Assembly: GCF_000473165.1 (NCBI RefSeq)
Contig: NZ_KI421506.1
Span: 61,794-125,793 of the forward strand
Length of the DNA stretch: 64,000 bases
Reading direction: 5' to 3'
Origin: Leisingera aquimarina DSM 24565
Lineage (GTDB): Bacteria; Pseudomonadota; Alphaproteobacteria; Rhodobacterales; Rhodobacteraceae
The notes under the pieces were generated by a model. The model was not told the DNA's origin and made no database searches. It saw nothing but the letters and a program-made list of their open reading frames with translations. Position numbers and translations under genes: made by a program. Every line of letters starts with the position of its first letter. Within the stretch, counting starts at the first letter, position 1. Shown piece after piece: positions 8,801 to 16,496 of this stretch.

Positions 8801-10516
8801 ATCGTCCAGCAGCCCGTCCAGAACATCGTCCAGGCCGCCATCCAGCCCGTCGTTTTCAATGCCGTCTTCGGCTGCTGCTTCAGCCAAGCTGTCCAGCGCC
8901 GCAGCGGCTTCGCTGCCGTCATCCCCTGCAACCGGCTCAACATCTGAAAGGTCACTCAGAACACCGGCAATATCTTCGCCCTGGTCCTCAGCTATCTCTA
9001 CCGGGGTCAGACTTTCCAGGGCTGCCTCCGCCGCGTCATCGGCGCCTGCTTCTTCCTGCTGCAAACCGGCCAGCCCGTCCAGAACATCCGAGTGTTCCTC
9101 AGGCTCCGGCACCTCCAGGTCTGCCGCCGCTAAGCTTTCCAGCGCGGCACCGGCGGTGTCATCATTGCCGTCTTCCACTTCAATCGCAGCCAGCCCGTCC
9201 AGAACCGATGCAGACTCATCAGAGACATCCGCATCCGGAACCTCTGCCGCCGCCAAGCTCTCCAAGGCAGAACCCGCGGTATCGTCTTCCGCTTCATCCT
9301 CCAGCGCCTGTTCCGCCAGACCGTCCAGAATGCCGGCGTGATCCTCCGCGGGCAGCTCCGCAGTTTCAACCGCCGCGAGGCTTTCCAGCGCATCATCCGC
9401 TGCCGTGTCTGCCTGCTCTGGCACGTCAATCTCCGCGAGCGCATCCAGAACACTGGAATGATCTTCCGTTTCATCCTCCGGCACGTCCGCCGCTGCCAGG
9501 CTGTCCAGCACCATCCCGGACACATCCCCGGCGCCGGCGTCCCCGGGTTCCTGCGCCGCCAGCCCTGCCAGCACATCACCGGAGGTATCTGCATCTTCCG
9601 TTTCAGGCACATCCGCCTGCGCCAGTCCCTCCAGAACAGAGGCTGCGCCGTCCTCTTCTTCGGGGTCAGGCACATCGGTTGCAGCCAAAGCCGCCAAAGC
9701 ATCCGCCGTATCATCCCGCTGTTCGGGATCTGCCGGTGCGGCCGCGCTCAGATCCGACAGCACGTCAGCGGTTGTAACTTCCGGTGCAGATTCCTGTGGG
9801 GCAGCACCCCGCAATCCTTCCAGAACCCCCGCCGAGTCGTCGTCAACCGCCTGGTCTTCCGGCGCCGCGTCGCGCAGTGCGTCCAGAATTCCGCCGGATG
9901 CATCCGCGGGCGCTGCAGCCTCCGGAGCCGCAGCCGCAAGCCCGGCCAGCACATCGTCGCTGGTATCGGCTTCTTCCGCGGGCAGTTCCAGATTGCGCAG
10001 GCTGTCCAAAGCGGCCGCGCTGCCGGCGTCCCCCGCCGGCGCCGACACTGCCGCCAGCAGCGACGGGTCGTTCAGGATCGTCTCGATCAGCGTCTCGGCA
10101 CCGGTCTTGCCGTCCATATAGGCCATAAGGTTCTGCAACTGGGTGCGCGCCTCCAGCAGCGGACGCAGCGCATCCACCTTGGCGGCAATGGCGCCGGGCG
10201 AAAAATCCGCCATGCTTTCAAACGTCAGATCCACCGCTAGATTGCCCTCGCCGGTCAGCGTGTTGGGCACGGCAAAGGCAGCGCGCGGCGCCAATGCTTT
10301 CATCCGTTCGTCAAAATTGTCGACGTCGATTTCCAGAAACTTGCGGTCTGCAACGCCGGGCTGTTCAACTGTGGATTTGCCCGCCAGATCGCTCATCACG
10401 CCCATCACAAACGGCAGCTGCACCTTCTTCTCGGCGCCATAAAGCTCCACATCATATTCGATCTGAACGCGCGGCGCCCGGTTGCGGGCAATGAACTTTT
10501 GCGAGCTATCAGCCAT
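5816..10516 (-). CDS. Giant TssB - acidic repeat linker - TssC-like fusion protein
   Basis: The 1566-residue protein has three parts. Residues 1-160 are a complete TssB domain nearly the same as the separate TssB at 21802-22317 (shared start SSQKFIARNRAPRVQIEYD). Residues about 185-980 are an extremely acidic, low-complexity stretch with nearly 40 short repeats built on an x-L-x-x-L core. Residues about 980-1480 begin with another TssB-like strand pattern (R-L-A-I-L-G-D-F-S-G-R) and continue into a TssC-like domain. That domain lacks the last roughly 120 residues of canonical TssC, including the R-P-H-Y-Q-L-E-G segment. An Asp-rich tail ends in D-L-A-A-L-L-D-D-L. It overlaps the sodium-channel gene by 8 bp. 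A structural or regulatory sheath role is inferred, not shown. Confidence 0.85.
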   Translation of the reverse strand: MADSSQKFIARNRAPRVQIEYDVELYGAEKKVQLPFVMGVMSDLAGKSTVEQPGVADRKFLEIDVDNFDERMKALAPRAAFAVPNTLTGEGNLAVDLTFESMADFSPGAIAAKVDALRPLLEARTQLQNLMAYMDGKTGAETLIETILNDPSLLAAVSAPAGDAGSAAALDSLRNLELPAEEADTSDDVLAGLAAAAPEAAAPADASGGILDALRDAAPEDQAVDDDSAGVLEGLRGAAPQESAPEVTTADVLSDLSAAAPADPEQRDDTADALAALAATDVPDPEEEDGAASVLEGLAQADVPETEDADTSGDVLAGLAAQEPGDAGAGDVSGMVLDSLAAADVPEDETEDHSSVLDALAEIDVPEQADTAADDALESLAAVETAELPAEDHAGILDGLAEQALEDEAEDDTAGSALESLAAAEVPDADVSDESASVLDGLAAIEVEDGNDDTAGAALESLAAADLEVPEPEEHSDVLDGLAGLQQEEAGADDAAEAALESLTPVEIAEDQGEDIAGVLSDLSDVEPVAGDDGSEAAAALDSLAEAAAEDGIENDGLDGGLDDVLDGLLDDAAVEEADGSAAADALDSLVSVETAETAEDDAGDVLEGLLAGGSEQDKDTGEDLSSVLDSLETPEETGGEDSAADVLAGLAEDLPEDAPVEGGGLDGILGGLEEPEDDAGDNDLSAALDTLEAPAEEEAGDSGLDDLLAGLGSDAPEEAAVVDVSDDILADLAEDDASADDPDALLSDPGDEPSTEPEDDGSSLDDLLGDLDSPEPAEDDSSELNALLEDGDDGDDLDSLLGSLDEPEDTAAEEREDSSLDDLLGGLGGADDEAAGGDDLDALLNGLDENGAEEMEDASLDDLLGDLGSEEEEGDLDGLLAGLGEEASAEEAAEDGGAEDDLDALLGGLGDADSDLDSLMGDDGDMDLDDLLGDLGGDDEDDEEDGGAGGDDLDALLGDLDAGGDEPAAEAAEVEVSEDPEFAYGTMSAERPDPQKLERKRFRLAILGDFSGRAAKGQLETGDALAARKAILLDPDTVEDVIESFATELVLSIGKDGAGIAVKLEDLDGLHPDELYENVELFSELVGLRKQLQSGATADHAAGTLKAWAEKHGTRARAPKRTSAGNSVPADKRLSAFQQLIGATGITPRPASPVEELLARVVGPHIRALPDPDAAAMQKAVDEALSDAMRLVLHHPEFQSVEAQWRSLDLMARSIEDDDTLDVMLYDISAEELAADLAATEDLSKTGFVRLLTEEPLDEENGRGGYSALIGMYQFEETPPHAELLGRIARVAAHVDAPFFAAISPEFLKTPKAERPKLVAEAWDTLQGMAEAGHLGLVSPRFLLRRPYGEKTEPCYEFDFEEFTESEGLKGMLWANPVVLVAILLGRSFRQNGPSLQLGKIMTLGEMPYHYVNDKFGDQVALPCTERNIDLGKIALAQERGFMAVSAVKGRDEVRLTSFNSLKGSEILGPWTGVPAPEPSPPDPRGLPEPAAPAGGDEDDDLDLGGDDGDDLGLDDLDLGDGSGDDDGLGDLDDLLASFGDDGDDDDDGGDDEMDADLAALLDDL
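7590..9965 (-). repeat. Acidic LxxL repeat block coding for the fusion linker
   Basis: About 2.4 kb within the fusion gene encodes nearly 40 degenerate units. Each unit has a V/I/A/L-L-D/E-x-L core followed by a 10-18 residue spacer rich in Asp, Glu and Ala. Early units read like V-L-D-G-L-A-A-x-E-V-P. Late units, nearest the TssC-like part, become D-D-L-L-G-D-L. The same late motif reappears in the C-terminal tail (D-L-D-D-L-L-A-S-F). Regular hydrophobic cores in an acidic background suggest many short amphipathic binding motifs rather than a folded domain. Confidence 0.85.
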
Positions 10517-11363
10517 TTCCCTGCCCTTTCAGCTGCGCAATCTCCGATCGCAGCGCCTTGATCTCCTCATGCAGCTCCATCACATGCGCGTCCACCACAT
10601 CGGTCTCCGATTTGACCAGATCGCGCAGTTTCTCGAATTCGGCCTCGGCGTCCGCCTCCACTGCGGTCTGCATGGTGTTGACCAAAAGGCCGATGAACAG
10701 GTTCAGAACCGAAAACGCAGTGATCACGATGAACGGCACAAAGAACGACCAGGCAAAGGGGAACTCTTCCATCACCGGCCGCACGATGCCCATCGACCAG
10801 CTTTCCAAGGTCATGATCTGGAACAGCGAATACAGCGACCGCCCCAGGGTGCCGAACCATTCATCAAAGGCCTGTCCGTACATCATCGTCGCCATCACGC
10901 CGAAGACATAGAACACGATAGAGATCATCACGATCACCGCGCCCATGCCCGGCAAAGCATCCAGCAGCGCCTGCACCACGGCCCGCATCTGCGGGATGAC
11001 CGACAGCAGCCGCAGTGCCCGTACCACCCGCAGCCCACGCAGTGCCGACAGGCCCTGGCTGTCCGGGAACAAACCAAAAGAAACCACAATCAAGTCAAAG
11101 ATATTCCAGGCCGAAGCAAAGAAGCGCAGACCATAGGCAAAGAGTTTCAGCGCCAGTTCCAGAACAAAAATGCCCAGAACAACAGAGTCGATGACATCCA
11201 GCAGACCGCCAGCATACGCCCGCACCGCAGCAGAAGTGCCAAGCCCCAGTGTGATCGCATTGAAGATGATGATGCCAAGAATGGCATTGGTCACCCATTG
11301 GCGCTCAACAAATTCCCGGGCCCGGTCCCGGAGCGTCCCTTCGGTTTGCGCGCTGCTGTCCAA
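10509..11363 (-). CDS. Bacterial voltage-gated sodium channel (BacNav family)
   Basis: The 284-residue protein has six transmembrane helices. The S4 voltage sensor has arginines every third position (R109, R112, R115, R118). The pore loop carries the NaChBac/NavAb-type selectivity filter TLESWS (185-190). A C-terminal coiled coil (about 233-279) would drive tetramer formation. All functional elements are intact, so this is probably a working Na+ channel of the inner membrane. The start is a TTG at 11363 with GGTGGAG 7 bases upstream; there is no suitable ATG. Its stop overlaps the ATG of the fusion gene (ATGGCTGA), indicating translational coupling. A voltage-gated channel inside a T6SS operon is unexpected. 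Confidence 0.93.
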   Translation of the reverse strand: MDSSAQTEGTLRDRAREFVERQWVTNAILGIIIFNAITLGLGTSAAVRAYAGGLLDVIDSVVLGIFVLELALKLFAYGLRFFASAWNIFDLIVVSFGLFPDSQGLSALRGLRVVRALRLLSVIPQMRAVVQALLDALPGMGAVIVMISIVFYVFGVMATMMYGQAFDEWFGTLGRSLYSLFQIMTLESWSMGIVRPVMEEFPFAWSFFVPFIVITAFSVLNLFIGLLVNTMQTAVEADAEAEFEKLRDLVKSETDVVDAHVMELHEEIKALRSEIAQLKGQGNG

Positions 11364-11432
11364 TTTGTTTCTCCACCCGGTCTTTCAAGTCTTGCCGGGC
11401 ACGTTCTGCGCCCGGCGGTCTTTCATCATTCG

Positions 11433-12680
11433 TCAGGCCGCGTCGAACACAGTCCCGTCCAATGCCTTGCTGGTGATTTTGTCGTAGGCATAGCCGCCGA
11501 CCGCGCCGCCCACGCCCAGGGCCAGATCCTTGGCGCCGGTGGCAATCGAGTTGCCATCAATCGGCGACAGCGCCAGGGCTGCGAACTTCAGCCCCTCACG
11601 GAACACCTTCAGCGCTTTGGGGTCCTTGATTGTCAGCGCCTTCACCCGCTTCATCAGCTCCTTGATATTGCTGGCCCAGCCGCGCGCATCGCTGTACATG
11701 ATCTGGATCTTATCGATGGCGCTCTGAACCTCGGCATAGTTTTTCGCCAAGGCCGTATCCAGCGCCTTGCTGATCATCACCAGTTGGGTCTTCTTGTCCT
11801 TGACGGGATGCTTTTTCAGCTTCTTGCCGACCTCGGCCAGGAATTCCTTTTTTAGCTTTTCCTGCTGTTTCAGAATCTTGTTCAGGTTCTTGGACAGGTC
11901 ATGCATTTTGACGACCATCTGCGCGTATTTCGCCTTCAGCGTATCAGCCGCATCCTCCACCGTCTTGACCGAAGGCTGCGAGATCCCAAGGAACTCCTGG
12001 AACACCGCCGCCGACACCTCATTCGCCGCATTCAGCGCCTTGTTGGAGGCCGCCTTTTCCACCACCGCAAGGTTCTTCACCAGTATGGTCTTGGACTGAT
12101 CGATATTGATCGCCAGCTTGCCGATGTCCTTGGCCAGCGTCACCCCCGACTTGATCAGGCCGATGATGCCAAAGGCCGCGCCCGCGCCGCCGGAGAACGG
12201 CGAGGTCGCCATAGCGGCGATGCTCACCGCCAGACCGGCCAGGGTACCGGCAATGGACACGCCGATCTTGATCTTGAACTTGGACCATTCCTTTTTCTTC
12301 TTCTGCAGGCTGGTCCAGGCCTTTTGCGCAGCCAGTTCAGCGCCCTTTTCGGCCACTTTGACGTCATTCTTGATGGCGTCGTTCAGCCCTTTCAGCTGCT
12401 TTTCCATGTCTTTATCCGAAGCGCCCTTGGCCACCATCTGGACAAACAGCTTGTCGAACACCTTGCACTTCTTCTCGATGGTGTCCTTGGTTTGCTCCAG
12501 CACCTCGCTGGCACCGGCATGGAATTCCTGCTGCAAAAGCGGGTCTTTCTCGACCCCCTTTTCCATCTTCTTGTCGAGCTCGACCACCACTTTGAACGAC
12601 AGTTTCGGCGGTTCGACCATCTCCAGCCCGGACACTTTAATGTCCAGGTTTTTCAGGTCCATAACAACATGTTTAACCAT
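11433..12680 (-). CDS. Unknown helical protein with a central hydrophobic Gly/Ala segment; effector candidate
   Basis: The 415-residue protein is Lys-rich and largely helical. A central hydrophobic Gly/Ala-rich stretch (about residues 150-200) is flanked by long amphipathic or coiled-coil helices. A second Gly-rich patch lies near the C-terminus. I do not recognise the family. The layout, long helices around one membrane-active hairpin, resembles alpha-helical pore-forming proteins, and the gene lies between clpV and the channel gene in a spike-containing operon. A secreted effector is one possibility; a membrane or cytoplasmic accessory protein is the alternative. The ATG at 12680 with GGAAGG upstream is preferred over a start overlapping clpV. 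No separate immunity gene is evident. Confidence 0.7.
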   Translation of the reverse strand: MVKHVVMDLKNLDIKVSGLEMVEPPKLSFKVVVELDKKMEKGVEKDPLLQQEFHAGASEVLEQTKDTIEKKCKVFDKLFVQMVAKGASDKDMEKQLKGLNDAIKNDVKVAEKGAELAAQKAWTSLQKKKKEWSKFKIKIGVSIAGTLAGLAVSIAAMATSPFSGGAGAAFGIIGLIKSGVTLAKDIGKLAINIDQSKTILVKNLAVVEKAASNKALNAANEVSAAVFQEFLGISQPSVKTVEDAADTLKAKYAQMVVKMHDLSKNLNKILKQQEKLKKEFLAEVGKKLKKHPVKDKKTQLVMISKALDTALAKNYAEVQSAIDKIQIMYSDARGWASNIKELMKRVKALTIKDPKALKVFREGLKFAALALSPIDGNSIATGAKDLALGVGGAVGGYAYDKITSKALDGTVFDAA

Positions 12681-12715
12681 AGGATTTCCTTCCCACTGAT
12701 TACCCTCAAGCGCGA

Positions 12716-15439
12716 TCAATCAAACGCGTATGAAAACTCCCCGTCGGTGACGCCAATGGCGACTTTCTCCACGTCCTTGCCTTCCATCAGGCGGCGCAGG
12801 AATTCGTTTGAAATATCCGGCAGCATGGTGTTGGTGACGATCGCGTCGATCATCCGGCCGCCGCTGTCCAGCTCCTGGCAGCGGTTGACGATTTCCTCGA
12901 CCACCGCATCCGAGTATTCGAACGGCACCCCATGGGTTTCCTGCACCCGCTTCTGGATCCGGCCCAGCTGCAGCTTGGTAATTTCGCCGATCATCTCCGG
13001 GCTGAGCGGATAATAGGGGATCGCCACCAGGCGCCCCAGCAAAGCCGGCGGGAAAACTTTCACCAACGGATCGCGCAAGGCTTTCGCCATACCCTCCGGT
13101 TCCGGCATCAGATCCGGGTCCGAACACAGATCCATGATCGTTTCGGTGCCGACATTCGAGGTCAGCAGGATCAGCGTGTTCTTAAAGTCGATGATGCGGC
13201 CCTCACCGTCTTCCATCACCCCTTTATCGAACACCTGAAAGAAAATCTCATGCACATCCGGGTGCGCCTTCTCAACCTCATCCAGCAGCACGACGGAATA
13301 GGGCTTGCGCCGCACCGCCTCGGTCAGCACCCCGCCTTCGCCATAGCCGACATAGCCCGGAGGCGCGCCTTTCAAACTGCTGACCGTATGGGCTTCCTGG
13401 TATTCCGACATGTTGATGGTGATGACGTTCTGCTCGCCGCCATACAGCACCTCTGCCAGCGCCAGCGCGGTTTCCGTCTTACCCACGCCCGAGGTCCCCG
13501 CCAGCATGAACACCCCGATCGGCTTGTTCGGGTTGTCCAGCCCGGCGCGGCTGGTCTGGATACGTTTGGCGATCATCTTCATCGCATGATCCTGGCCGAT
13601 CACCCGTTTCGCCAGATGTTCCTCCAGGTTCAGGATCGTCTCGATCTCGTCCTTGACCATGCGGCCCACCGGGATGCCCGTCCAGTCGCCCACCACGCTC
13701 GCCACCGCCTGATGGTCAACTATCGGCAGGATCAGCGCAGAATCGCCCTGCAAGGTTTCCAACTCGGCGTTCTTGTCCTTCAGCTCCTGCATCAGCTTGG
13801 CACGGTCTTCATCGGAAAGCGGGCTGTCGGCAGCGCCCTCCGCTGCGTTATCCCCGGCATCCGGGGCAGCGTCCACGGGCGCGGCCCCCTCCCGGAGCTT
13901 GGCGCGCAGCTCCAGAATGCCCTCGACAACCGCCTTTTCCTTGTTCCAGCGCTCTGTCAGCCCGGCCAGCCGTTCCTCCTCAGCTGTCTTGGCAGCCTCC
14001 ACTGCCTCGCGCCGGTCAGCGACCTCGTAACCCGCGGTCTCGTCGCGGCCGATGATCTCCAGCTCAGTGGTCAACGCCTCAATCCGGCGCTGGCTGTCAT
14101 CCACCTCGGCCGGCACTGCGTGCTGGCTGACTGCCACGCGGGCACAGGCCGTATCCAGCAGGCTTACCGATTTATCCGGCAATTGCCGCGCCGGGATATA
14201 GCGGGCCGACAAGCTGACGGCAGCCTCGATCCCCTCGTCCAGAACCTGCACCCTGTGGTGGCCTTCCAGCATCGAGGCAATGCCCCGCATCATAAGGATT
14301 GCCTTTTGAATGCCCGGCTCATCAATCTTGACCACCTGGAAACGGCGGGTCAGAGCCGGGTCTTTCTCAATATATTTCTTGTACTCGGCCCAGGTGGTCG
14401 CGCCGATGGTGCGCAGCGTGCCGCGTGCCAGCGCCGGTTTCAGCAGGTTGGCCGCGTCGCCGGTGCCTGCCGCACCGCCAGCCCCGACCAGCGTGTGGGT
14501 CTCATCGACAAACATCACAATCGGCACCGGGCTGGCCTGCACCTCGTCAATCACCTGGCGCAGGCGGTTTTCAAATTCACCTTTCATGCTGGCGCCAGCC
14601 TGCAAGAGGCCCACATCCAGCACCAAAAGCCGCACATCCTGCAGCGCCGGCGGCACGTCGCCGCGCGCAATCCGCAGGGCAAAGCCTTCAACCACCGCCG
14701 TTTTGCCCACCCCGGCCTCACCGGTGAGGATCGGGTTGTTCTGCCTGCGCCGCATCAGAATATCGACGATCTGGCGGATTTCCTCATCGCGGCCGACAAT
14801 CGGATCGATCTCGCCGTTGCGCGCCTGCTCGGTCAGATCGGTGCAGAACTGCTCCAGCGCCTCGCCCTTGCCCATGGCACCCGGCGCCATCGACCCCGAG
14901 GCCTCGCCCGGCTCCGCCCCGCCGCCGGTGACGTTGGAGCCATCCTGCGCGCCCAGCCGTTCTTCGGGCGAGCCATCAGTGGCATCGTTGAAATTATCCG
15001 CCAGGTCATCGGCGCCGACGCTCGCCAGCTCCGGAGACATGTTCGACAGGATGTTGCGCAGCGCCGGAGTTTTCAGCATGCCCAGCAGCAAATGGCCGCT
15101 GCGCACCTGCCCCGCCGAATACAGCAATGACCCCCAGACCCAGCCGCGTTCCATCGCATCCATCAGATGGTCAGACAGATCCGAGATCGTCGAGGCCCCG
15201 CGCGGCAGCATATCCAGCGCCCGGGTCAGTTCGGTTGCGATCTTGCCCGCATCCAGATCGTAATGCTGGATGATCCGGTGAATGTCGCTGTCCTGCTGCG
15301 CCAGCAGCTGATGCAGCCAATGCACCAGTTCGACATAGGGGTTGCCCCGCATCTTGCAGAACACGGTTGCGCTTTCCACGGCCTGGTATCCCAGCTTGTT
15401 CAGCTTGCCAAACAGCGCCACGCGGCTGATCTCGGTCAT
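12716..15439 (-). CDS. clpV: T6SS sheath-disassembly ATPase ClpV
   Basis: The 907-residue AAA+ protein has the ClpV/ClpB layout. A Clp N-domain that binds the contracted sheath is followed by AAA1 with Walker A GEAGVGKT (near 240) and Walker B V-M-F-V-D-E-T-H. A middle coiled coil with an acidic Ala-rich insertion (about 525-545) comes next. AAA2 has Walker A GTSGVGKT (near 645) and V-V-L-L-D-E-V-E-K. ClpV unfolds contracted TssB/TssC sheath so the subunits can be reused. Both ATPase sites look complete. It starts 2 bp after the tssG stop. Whether it can also act on the TssB-TssC fusion is an open question. Confidence 0.97.
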   Translation of the reverse strand: MTEISRVALFGKLNKLGYQAVESATVFCKMRGNPYVELVHWLHQLLAQQDSDIHRIIQHYDLDAGKIATELTRALDMLPRGASTISDLSDHLMDAMERGWVWGSLLYSAGQVRSGHLLLGMLKTPALRNILSNMSPELASVGADDLADNFNDATDGSPEERLGAQDGSNVTGGGAEPGEASGSMAPGAMGKGEALEQFCTDLTEQARNGEIDPIVGRDEEIRQIVDILMRRRQNNPILTGEAGVGKTAVVEGFALRIARGDVPPALQDVRLLVLDVGLLQAGASMKGEFENRLRQVIDEVQASPVPIVMFVDETHTLVGAGGAAGTGDAANLLKPALARGTLRTIGATTWAEYKKYIEKDPALTRRFQVVKIDEPGIQKAILMMRGIASMLEGHHRVQVLDEGIEAAVSLSARYIPARQLPDKSVSLLDTACARVAVSQHAVPAEVDDSQRRIEALTTELEIIGRDETAGYEVADRREAVEAAKTAEEERLAGLTERWNKEKAVVEGILELRAKLREGAAPVDAAPDAGDNAAEGAADSPLSDEDRAKLMQELKDKNAELETLQGDSALILPIVDHQAVASVVGDWTGIPVGRMVKDEIETILNLEEHLAKRVIGQDHAMKMIAKRIQTSRAGLDNPNKPIGVFMLAGTSGVGKTETALALAEVLYGGEQNVITINMSEYQEAHTVSSLKGAPPGYVGYGEGGVLTEAVRRKPYSVVLLDEVEKAHPDVHEIFFQVFDKGVMEDGEGRIIDFKNTLILLTSNVGTETIMDLCSDPDLMPEPEGMAKALRDPLVKVFPPALLGRLVAIPYYPLSPEMIGEITKLQLGRIQKRVQETHGVPFEYSDAVVEEIVNRCQELDSGGRMIDAIVTNTMLPDISNEFLRRLMEGKDVEKVAIGVTDGEFSYAFD

Positions 15440-15440
15440 C

Positions 15441-16496
15441 TTAAATCCCTCCCTCTACTCGCTCTTCAGCCCCGGCGCCAAATCCCGGGTACAGGTATAA
15501 ATCACTCACATCCGGCTGGTCCGCATCCGGATCCGGACGCGACCGGATCCAGCTGGTGTGCCCCAGCCGGGTGGTGCCCCCCAACGACGCGCGCGGCACC
15601 TCGTCGCCTGCAAGGATCAGGTTCACATCCCAATCTAGAAAGTCACCGGCATATGACCGCACAATCGCCCGCAGCCGTTTTAACGCCTCGCCGCCCGGCA
15701 GCAGCCGCTCGTAATCTTCCAGTTTCAACGGTCCGATGCGGATGCGGAACTTGGCCGAGCGGCTCCAGACCTTCTCGCCGATGCTGGTGGCCTGCCCCAG
15801 TCCACCGTAACCCAGCTGCCAGCGATCGTCCGGCTCCAGCTCCAGCCAGCTGCCGACAAACTCCTGCAGCTGCACCGGCACCTCGAAAAACGCCGACAGG
15901 ATCGACACCAGCCCCTCCGCATTCTTGGCACCCTTGGCCAGATGGCCGGCAAAATGCAGCTTGGCGAGATCGGGCATCTCGTCCCGGTCGCCGAATTTGA
16001 ACCCGTTATAACCGATCAGCGAGGACACTTTGCGCGCCATCGGATCATCCGCCCGGTCAAAACTGACCGCCGGGGATCCTTGCGTCCAGGCCCGGTACAG
16101 AAGGCTCATCAGCCGGTGCGTCAGCATGTCGGCAAAGGCCACCATCGTCGGGTCGCGGTGGTTGCGTTTGCGGTCGCGGGCGTATTCGGTCAGATGCAGC
16201 GGCAGCGGCCCTTGCGGCCCGAACAAGCCAAAGAAGCGGTTGGTCAGAACCGCGGGCTTGCCGCCTTCGGCCGGTTTGAAATCCGCAATGGTCGAGGGCG
16301 GAAACGCCAGTTCCGCCTCCTGCCCCAGACGCAGCTTGTCCTCGCGCGGGCGCCGGCTTTCGCCAAGGCGCGGGGCGTCATCGAAATGCGCCTCCAATAC
16401 CCGCAAGGCCTGAAAAACATGGTGCTTTTCAGGCGCCATGGCCAATCGGCCATACAGGCTCAGATCGTCCGGCCGAGGCCCTTTTCCGGTCGCCAT
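15441..16496 (-). CDS. tssG: T6SS baseplate subunit TssG
   Basis: The 351-residue protein has the TssG pattern near its start (V-F-Q-A-L-R-V-L-E, then L-R-L-G-Q-E), followed by N-R-F-F-G-L-F-G-P-Q-G-P-L-P-L-H-L-T-E, the most conserved part of the family. TssG joins two TssF copies and TssE into the baseplate wedge around VgrG. Its start lies inside the end of tssF (37-bp overlap), which suggests coupled translation. An internal ATG 20 codons in (M-A-P-E-K-H-H) is a possible alternative start. Confidence 0.95.
   Translation of the reverse strand: MATGKGPRPDDLSLYGRLAMAPEKHHVFQALRVLEAHFDDAPRLGESRRPREDKLRLGQEAELAFPPSTIADFKPAEGGKPAVLTNRFFGLFGPQGPLPLHLTEYARDRKRNHRDPTMVAFADMLTHRLMSLLYRAWTQGSPAVSFDRADDPMARKVSSLIGYNGFKFGDRDEMPDLAKLHFAGHLAKGAKNAEGLVSILSAFFEVPVQLQEFVGSWLELEPDDRWQLGYGGLGQATSIGEKVWSRSAKFRIRIGPLKLEDYERLLPGGEALKRLRAIVRSYAGDFLDWDVNLILAGDEVPRASLGGTTRLGHTSWIRSRPDPDADQPDVSDLYLYPGFGAGAEERVEGGI

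Noticed and set aside
12932..15130. 732-residue open frame antisense to clpV
   Set aside because: Same shadow effect. ClpV on the other strand is complete with all motifs, and the frame has no ribosome-binding site or recognisable domain.
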